NCBI GenBank assembly: GCA_023846275.1
Contig: CM043878.1
Coordinates: forward strand, 8,053,501-8,117,500
From: Vanilla planifolia
Lineage: Eukaryota > Streptophyta > Magnoliopsida > Asparagales > Orchidaceae
Direction: 5' to 3'
DNA length: 64,000 nucleotides
Below, piece by piece: positions 48,701-57,700 of this stretch. The notes under the pieces were generated by a model. That model was not told the DNA's origin. It ran no database searches and saw nothing but the letters and a program-made list of their open reading frames with translations. Each line of letters starts with the position of its first letter. The first letter of the stretch is position 1. A program made the position numbers and the translations under genes.

Positions 48701-51700
48701 AAAATTCCATATTCTTACATACAAATGACCAAACGTTTCTTTCTAAACTTTTTGAAAACAAAAGAGTTGTTCTTAAAGTAGTATTGCCTCTAATATCTTT
48801 ATTAGCAGCCCCTTCAAATGATCAAGAAAGGGTTTAACTTGATTTTGGAAAATATTTTAATTCCACCCAATCCCCTCAAGAGCAAGATTTCTTTAGTTTG
48901 CTATTGTCAATACTCTCTTTATTCCAATGAAGATTTCCAAGTAGAACTTTTACAACTGATTCTGGAAAAATAAATCTCTATTCTCCGCTGAACAAAAAAC
49001 TTCCTAGTCTCTTGCAAAACCTTCAATAATTCTTCTTGGTATGTCCCACCTACTTTTTAAGATATAGAAACCCATATTTTTGATAGTTCATCCTAAGCAC
49101 ACACTTCAGTTGTATGCTAAATAATAATATGCACTAAACATGTCAAAGTTCTATATTTTCAAGCTTCCCAATGTCTATTTCATGTGGCCAGGCCCATGGT
49201 TCATAGATTTCAATGGAAATTTCCCATAAGAAAAATCATTAAACTTCGTTTAGACAGTTCAATTGCTGTAACTAATGATACGTTTATCAAAACATGAAAC
49301 ATATGCTAGCAACACAAGCTTGCTTTCAACACCATATTTCATTATATGGAAAAGTTCAGTTGATGCACTGTTTCTTTCTAGAACCATCTCAAACATAAAG
49401 TTTTGAATGGGGAAAACATGCATAATAGAATACACTGAGGGAACAGTAAGAAAAAAAACTCAAGTATTGATAACAAACAGTCTCAGTTCAGCATTGGCTG
49501 TAAAGAACAATGCAATGAAACACCAATAGTGAAACATTAGGGTAAGTTGCCCATGGATCATTCTAGTTTGGACTTTGTTTCAACTAGATCCTTCAAGATT
49601 AAATGCAAGTATGTTTCACCTATAATAGTTCCAACTATGCCCTGCAAATGTTGTTTGCATTTTGATTATTCTAATATTCCAAAAATGCCTGCTTTAAACC
49701 ACACTTAGAGTTTTTCTAATTTCATGACCTTCACCACTAGCGTAAAGCATCCTGATTGAATGAGGGTTTGTATTGGCATGATCTGAAGATCTATCCACTC
49801 CCTACTCTTGCTCCTACATTAATCTCACTTATGAAGTTTTAGGACTTATTCTTTTAAAGTTTCACTGGTTAGGTTTTCAAACTCTCTTCTTAGTCAATGC
49901 CAAAAAAAAATTCTAATTGATTTGTTTTAAAAGTTCATAGCAAATTTCTTGGATTTGCATTGTAACTTTTTTCTCCTACCTTTCTTCTTTTTCTTTTTAG
50001 TGCACCCTTCGTTTCTCTCTTCAATTAATCCTTTTTTTTTTTTGCAATAAAACTCAAAGATTAGAGTGAATGAAAGAGACGAAAATGATAAGACAGGAAA
50101 ATAAAAGTGAGGGTAGTTGCATCTATTTGTAAATTAGATGAACTTATTCTAATACTTTGTAAACTAAAATAAGCTAGTTGAAATGAAGATCAAATAAGAA
50201 AGACCTATCTACAAATCACTCATATTAAAATAGATAGAAAGAAGATCAATTAACTTTATTCCATAAATGAAAGGCCAAAACAAGAGAGACCCATCTATAA
50301 TTCACCCATATTAAAATCGATGAAAAAAAAAAGGTCAATTAACTTTATTCCATAATTGAAAGGCTAAAGGGAAATTTGAAAGATCAATACCAGGAAAAGA
50401 CGGTGACTGCTATTGTTGAAATGACGAACCCTAGAATTGGGAAGTATTTTACAAAGTCTTTTGGCTTCTTCACCGCTAGGAAACAGCTCATCCATTCCAC
50501 TATAAGAATGATAGAAGTATCAAGCGAACGTTCTGGAAAGAAAAAAGTAAGTTTTACTCTTGCATCAGATGGAAAAAATAATTTATACGTTGCAGACAAT
50601 GATGCAGAGGAATTTTCAAACTCTACTACTATTAGTCACTATACTTAATGTAAGAACAGAACACACAAATCAAAAAAATGACCCTGATAGTTAAATGTAA
50701 GATTCCCTCAAAGCTACTATGCATAGTCACAAACAGCACACCATGTAATTTAAATTTAATACAATTTCTATTTATTCTGGACGGTTCAACATGTCAAATT
50801 CACTAGAGACACAATCCTTGCCTCCATGCCCTAATGCAAAGCCCTCACCCTGCCGGTGTAAACATCTCCCTAGATTAAATAGCAGCTACAAAGACAAGGA
50901 AAGACATAGACGCTGTGGGTTTGACTTGGCGCAATAGGGAAATTCAAAGGCTTGAGGGTGGCAATGCCACTGCTTGGTCACAGGTGTAGTTTGGAGATTG
51001 ATGCTTTTCTGAAGGATGGGTTTGGAATAAATCCTAATCCAGCAGCTGGCTCTTCAACAGGTGTCACTGTAGGAGAGATGACTGGTGCTAAGGCAAAGAG
51101 GATTCAAGTTGGAAAGGGTATGACCGCACAACAAATGGTATCAGAATCTGTGCAGAATTTTGAGGAAATGTTTGGAAGCAGAATCGTTTTTCTAGAGAAA
51201 TTCGAAGGTATGGATGTAGGCAGCGACTGTAAGGGTGTTACATAGAATCAGAAGCTGCTCAAGGCTGTGCACAACAGTGAGGATGGCTGTGGAAGGCAAA
51301 TGTTCTGAGATGCTGGAAGAGGAAGACGGTGAAAATGAAGATGTGCACAAAAGGAAGCTTTATTTTTCTGGGTGTGAATCAAACATTAATATAGAGATGG
51401 GTGAAGCTACCCCGACTGCTGTTTCAGCACAGTATTTCAAAGAATTCAGATGTATGCATGGACGGTGCATCTGGGAATGCTGCAACCAATTGTTCCTTTG
51501 ATTCTGGCAAGTGTACACAGCCTATTTGTAGAAAAGCCCCTAAGAGTTTTGTGTAAGCATTGCATGGGAGCAACCCTACTCAGGATGGCAGTTTGCTAAC
51601 TAGCTGCACGATATGTGCTTTGTGGCTGGTGCAAGGAAGTTGGGTTCCGGGCCAAATAATGTGGGCATTTCCAAATTGGCTCCTAAGGATAAATCCTTTA

Positions 51701-54700
51701 TTCATGATGGTGAAAATGCTATGCCTCGCATGTCTTGTGAGAGGTTGCTGCTCATATAAATGATTTTTTTAGACACCTCTTCATGGGCCGTTTCTTTTTT
51801 CTCTGGATTCAAAAGCATCTCAGAAGATGATGTGGCCACTTGATGGATTCCATTTGATTGGCTTGGCCATAACTACTGCCTCCTATTCCACTTCAATAAT
51901 TTATTGGATCATGATTTTGTATGGCAAGGTGGGTCCCGGACCACTGTTGCTCAAGTCCTAGGACTTGATGCCTGGTCCCCTAATTTCGACACAGCCTCTC
52001 TGCTATTATGACTACTAATATATGAGTATGTCTTCCTGATCTTCTGCTTTACTGGGATCAGGAGAATCATGTGCGCATTGCTTGCAGAATTGAAGCGTTG
52101 ATGCAGCTGGAAGGAATCATAGCTAGAAATGACAGGGCAACATTTACCTGGTCTATGTTTGTATGGATCTTTCTATGCTGCCCCATATGGGTATGTGATT
52201 GGCTGTCCCCTTGGGGAGAGTTCACCAGCGTTTTGAATACAAAGTGCTTCCACTCATTTGTTTCAACTACGGCCAGGTGAACCACCATGCTTGAGCCTGC
52301 AATTTGCAAATGTCTTCTATGTCTACTTCCAATTCTTACTCTTGAATGCCATAAATATCCAGTAATAATTGTCCCCAAAAATGCATTTAACATGCCTCCT
52401 GCTATTGCTGCAAAGGAGCAAGGAGAGAAGGGTCATGGGCCATGGATGACTGTCGCCCTAAGGCAGTGGCATTCTACTCAGATTCAACAAAAGCTACTAT
52501 GTTTAAGTGGCATGTGTGTATTGGACCTAGTACTAGGAGTCATCCTGAAATCAAGGCTCGCTCACCTCAAGACCTTACTTGAGCAATCTAGGCACCTAAT
52601 TTGCATGTTGTTGCTGGGAAGATTTTGGTTAAGTTTAAGGCACAGTCCACCTGATGCGAACAGGCCAACCTCTCAATCTTCTGCACAGGCCATGGCTTAC
52701 TCTTTGCTACCAAGAGCTCCCACTCCTATGTGCCCAAGTGAGAGTAAAGAAAAGCAACTGTTTGGGGTAGAAAAGCCTTCCAACCTAATTCACTATAAAA
52801 CCCATGCAGTGAATGACCCAACTAACATAGAAGTGCAAACAAATGGGAAGTTGCAGAATGACTCTTCCATTGTGATGGAACCTCATTCCTCATCGAATTA
52901 TAATCCAACCTGTGGCCAACCTCATGAATAGGTTTTGCGTTTGAGCCAAGATTTGAGAGAATCGGAACCAAATGCAGACGAAGCCATGTGGAGTAGGTCC
53001 AGTCGATCGCCAGGCTAGTGTGGAGAGCCATCTCCCCTTTTCCCTAATTCCCACAACTTGAGCAGTGCAAAAGCCTTCCTTGCATAACCATTTGCAGGAG
53101 GTAGTGCAGCAAAATAAAATAGTTCTTATGGTCCTGGTTAAGATTAGATTTGATACCTTTACTCAAAAAGATGCCAATAAGCTTCTTGGGAGGTAGCGAG
53201 ATTTCTCCATGGAGCTATCTATTCGAAATTTATTGTGGAGGAATGTGCTACAGTTAACGATTCTCTCACATTCAAAACAATTAATGATTATGGCGGTTTT
53301 TGTTCCAGGGGTAATGCCTTGGAGATTTTATTCAATGTATGCTGACAAGGATCATCTTAAACATCAATTAGTTTGGGACCATATATAGGAGCATTCCAAT
53401 GACAATGAGCTTATATTGGTTTGGGGGGATTTCGATATTACTTCTTATCAAGTTGAAAAGAAAAGAGATCAACCATTCTATTTTTCGTCAATTGAGGAAT
53501 ACTTATCTTCACTACCAACGACCGTGTTAAGCTTGACTTAGTGCAGATTCTATATATTTAATCTAAGAATAGACCAAGGTAAGCCTGTATTTTTGAATGA
53601 ATTGATAGATGCTTCCTCAATTCCATTCCTACGCATATTTTTCCAAGAACTATAATTGACTCACATTTGCTTAGATCATTGTCCATTACTTATCTAGTTT
53701 TAATATTTCTAATTTGGTTCTTCTATTTTTATTAGAAAATTTGAGAATGTTTGGCTCTCGTATGAAGCCACCAGTAACATCATTGTCAATTTCTAGAGGA
53801 GACTTGCTCGAGGCTTCCCTTCTACTATCTTAAGTACCAAGTTTGCCAAAACTCTTCAGGCTATATCTTAATAAAACAGAGCTGAGTTACACGATATCTC
53901 CTTTTCCCACTAGCATTTAAAAGGAGCTATCATGACTCACCAATAAAAGGAGGCCCGAAACAATATCTCAACCATACTGAGCATTAAAATCTTCTCTAGC
54001 TTATATCTAAGTATCACAAATAATTGATTAGGGATGAGCCCTAATGGATGCAAGGGGAAAAAGCAAAGTGGGTACAACTTGGGACCAAAAAATAAGCCTT
54101 CTTTTATAATATTTCTATGGCTCGTAGGGGGGACAACTTCATCCATAGCCTAGTTGACCTGTTGAGGTCTTCTGCCTCATCTTTTGAGGAGTTAATTTTG
54201 ATTATGCTTGACTTATTTGACAAGAAATGATGGCCTTCCCCATCTCAAGAATGGATGACTCCGAAGACAGTTTTATCAACCAAACAACTTTGCTTAGACC
54301 TCACATTTCTTCTTTAGAGATCAAGTAGGCTATTTTTGCATCAAGGTCCAATAAGCCTCTAGGTGCTAACAAGGTAATCAAAACTTTTCTCAAGTGCTAC
54401 TAAGATATTACCTAAAGTAACATCATTTGCATTATTTAAGAGATCTTTGTCACCAGTCACATGCGATCTTAGTGGAGGACTATGTTAGTGGTTCCAATAA
54501 ATAAGGCCATAAGAGACAACGACTCCCACTCAATTTTGCCCTATCAGCTTATATAACATTGTCTACAAAGTAGTGCTTGAAATCTTTATTTGTTTCCTCC
54601 AAGACATTCTACTTAACCTCATCTCTTCTATGTATGGAGCCTTTTTTAAAGGCTGATTCATAGCGAACAACATATTCATGCCTAGAAAATTATGCATTAG

Positions 54701-57700
54701 CTTTTTATGTCCTCTATGGAGGGTCTCATGACCATTAAAGTCAATATGGAAAAGACATATATACATGTGTGTTGGGATTTCTTGATTGCCATGCTCCACC
54801 ATGCGAGGTTCCATGATTTTTGCCATGCATAGGTTCAAGCATGTAGTATTTTTCCCATGCATGGTATCTTAATCAATGGTCATTGTTTCACTTGGATTAT
54901 TGCATCTTGTGGTCTTAGATAGGATTGCATCTATCCTCATACATGTTTACCATCTGTTCAGAGATTTTTCTCTACTCTTTATGTGTCATGTGGCCTAAGG
55001 GGTCAACTAGGTATTTGGATTTCTCCCTTGATGTCTCTAGTATCCCACCTCCTCTTTGATGATGATATCATGATTTTTAGTCCTATTACTTCTGCTTTGA
55101 TATGGAGAATAGTAGAGTATCGAAGTCCCCTCAGCCTTGGAGTAGATTGTTAACTACAAAAGTCCCCTATATTCTTCAATACAAGATGTCTGTTAAATGT
55201 TGGAAGATTGCTAGAAAACAAGACGTGTCAATTCGTGTGTACTACCTATATAGTGGTTTCTATTTTTGCATGAATATCAAAAGCAGGAAAATTTCCATTT
55301 CTGATCTAGAATGCATCTAGTCAATTAGCACTAGCTAATTCTATCCTCTCTTCCATCATGGCATTATGTCCCATGCTCTATTCAAGATTAAGCGATTGAT
55401 TTGTTCTTTTCTTTGAAGTGGTACTTTTGCCCATAGGTTTTTGTGTTGAGTTTGTTGGGATTAGGTGTCTAAGCCAAAAGTAGTTGGAGAGCCTTGGTAT
55501 TCATCACCTCAAGGATTGGTGATCCTTGTGGCTCAATGTATTAGATAATTCTTGGAAGGGGAAATGTTAAGTTCAAAGCCTCTGAGTTTAGTATTAATGG
55601 TGGACAACCACATTCCAAATGAGTAGAGGTGTCTCACCTATTTGGAAGTTCATTTGCTTGGCTAGAGAGATTACGACACACTATCCAAATGGCGGACGTT
55701 AGGACCTTGGTGGCTACCATGATTGATAATTGGATTAAATCCTTGTCTTCCGTTTGGTAGGCAACTTTTTTAAACGTGGACATTGACCTCCCTGATAACC
55801 TAACAAGCTCTATCTTTGAGAATGGTGTGTGTTGACATGTCTTCTTATCTTCCCATTTTGATACTTAATCTGATGCATTAGATTTTGAGACTCCATAGCA
55901 TTGATCCTCGATTTAGCAATTGTCTAACGTAGAGTGCTTTGGAGCCATCTCACGCAAAACTAGCTCTTTAGTTCTCAATAGTCATGGTATTCGATGTGGG
56001 CATGAGGAGTGGACTTGGAGGGTCAGTGCCCAACCATGCATTATCACTTTTCTTTGGAGGTTATGTCATGATGCTCTTCCTAATATGGCTTGGCTCCCTA
56101 TGCATGGTATCCACTCTACTTTGGCTTATCAATGGGGCTGTGGAGATGCAGAGGATATCAATCTTGCTATTCTTCTTTGTCAGTTTGCTTGATTTATTAC
56201 TGGTCTTTGTGCAAAGGTCATAGTTCAAAGCAAACTGGATTCTATGGAGCAACTTCATGCTAGGATGGAAGCTGGCATTTCTTGGGACAATCACGACCAC
56301 AATGTGACCTTATCAACTGCAGCTATGTACTAGATTTGGATAGACTGTAATAGTAAATGTCATGCACAGCCTACTCTTGGGTCGGTCGCCCCTTTTAAGA
56401 CTATTCTGCTCAATCTACCTACCTTAACTTTCCTCAGCAAGATCCCTAGGAGTCCCTTGGGCCATTAAGCCCCCTCACCATCTTTTTCTCTCGTGGCTCC
56501 CCTCCTCCCTTCCTTATTGGCTATGTTAAGGTAAATTGTGACAGTTTTATTGGCCCAAATGGTAGGGTAAGGATGAGGATTATGGTCTAAGACTACCAAG
56601 AAAGTCTCATGACATGGGGCTTCCCTGCATCTTCTGCTCCATGACAATGGAGGATCGTGATATGGTTATTAGAGTCTACCTTGCTGCTAGACACCTTTCT
56701 TCTGATGCAAAAGTTTGCATAAAGAGTGACTTGTCTACTATGGAGCACACATTCAATTATTGCCTTGCTAGGGAGGACCATGGGACCATGTTCCTCGGTG
56801 TAGTTATTAATTAGATCCACTTTTCTGAATTCAAGGCCACCCATGATCCAGAGATGACAACAGGGCAACAGATTACGTGGCCAGATTTGCTTGTGATCGT
56901 AAGAGTTAGGTTTATGCCCTTGCTTGATGGTTTAGCTCTTGTATTATTAGAAGATTCTATGTATGGCTCTCCTTAAATCTTTAATAATTTCAAATATAAT
57001 TTCAAAAAAACCTCACCTTGCTTCTCAGCCTGCCTTTTCCTACTTTCAAAGTTTCAAAAAACCTATTTTTTTACCCAAATTTCAGATTGAGCATAACCAC
57101 AGCATCATCGATATTTTAGATAATTTTTGTAATATATAAACACAACCATTAAGAAGAAAGAGGAGATGGAGTAAAAATGCTCTCTAAAAAAAAAAAGAAC
57201 AATCCAAGGATGGTAATGTCCATGAACTACCATCCAAGCATCAAACTTGAATCAACAATAAATTAACATCCAAGGTGTTGACATCTAGAAATGACCAGTA
57301 CATTTGCATGCTGCCTGGATCTCACTTAACTGAGAAAGGGATGACTAGGATGACTAGAGACCTTGAAGCAAAACCCGTAGGGTGGGCTCCAGCAAGAAAT
57401 ACGACTGGAGCATGTAGATGCCAACACCTGTTGAAAGAGAGCTACAAACACACATACATACATGCACACAAAATTTTTATGCAAAAACCACAAAGGTGAG
57501 AAAAACAATGGCTTTGTTGGTAGCTCCTAACTCTCCACTAGATCCTTGTGAATACAAATGCAATCCCTTCCTTACATAGGTTCCCAAAGTAAATTACAAG
57601 GCAAAGCAGGGAAAGAGAGCAAAGGTTTACAAGGTGGACAAGGAAGAAGATGAAGTTCCCCAAGAGAACTCCCCCATGATCCTAGAATTGGATTTTTGAT

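Noticed and set aside
52287..52931. 214-codon open frame, the longest in the window, considered as a host gene.
   Set aside because: It carries the GPWMTV motif and follows a DUF4283-like block, so it is the C-terminal part of the LINE ORF1.
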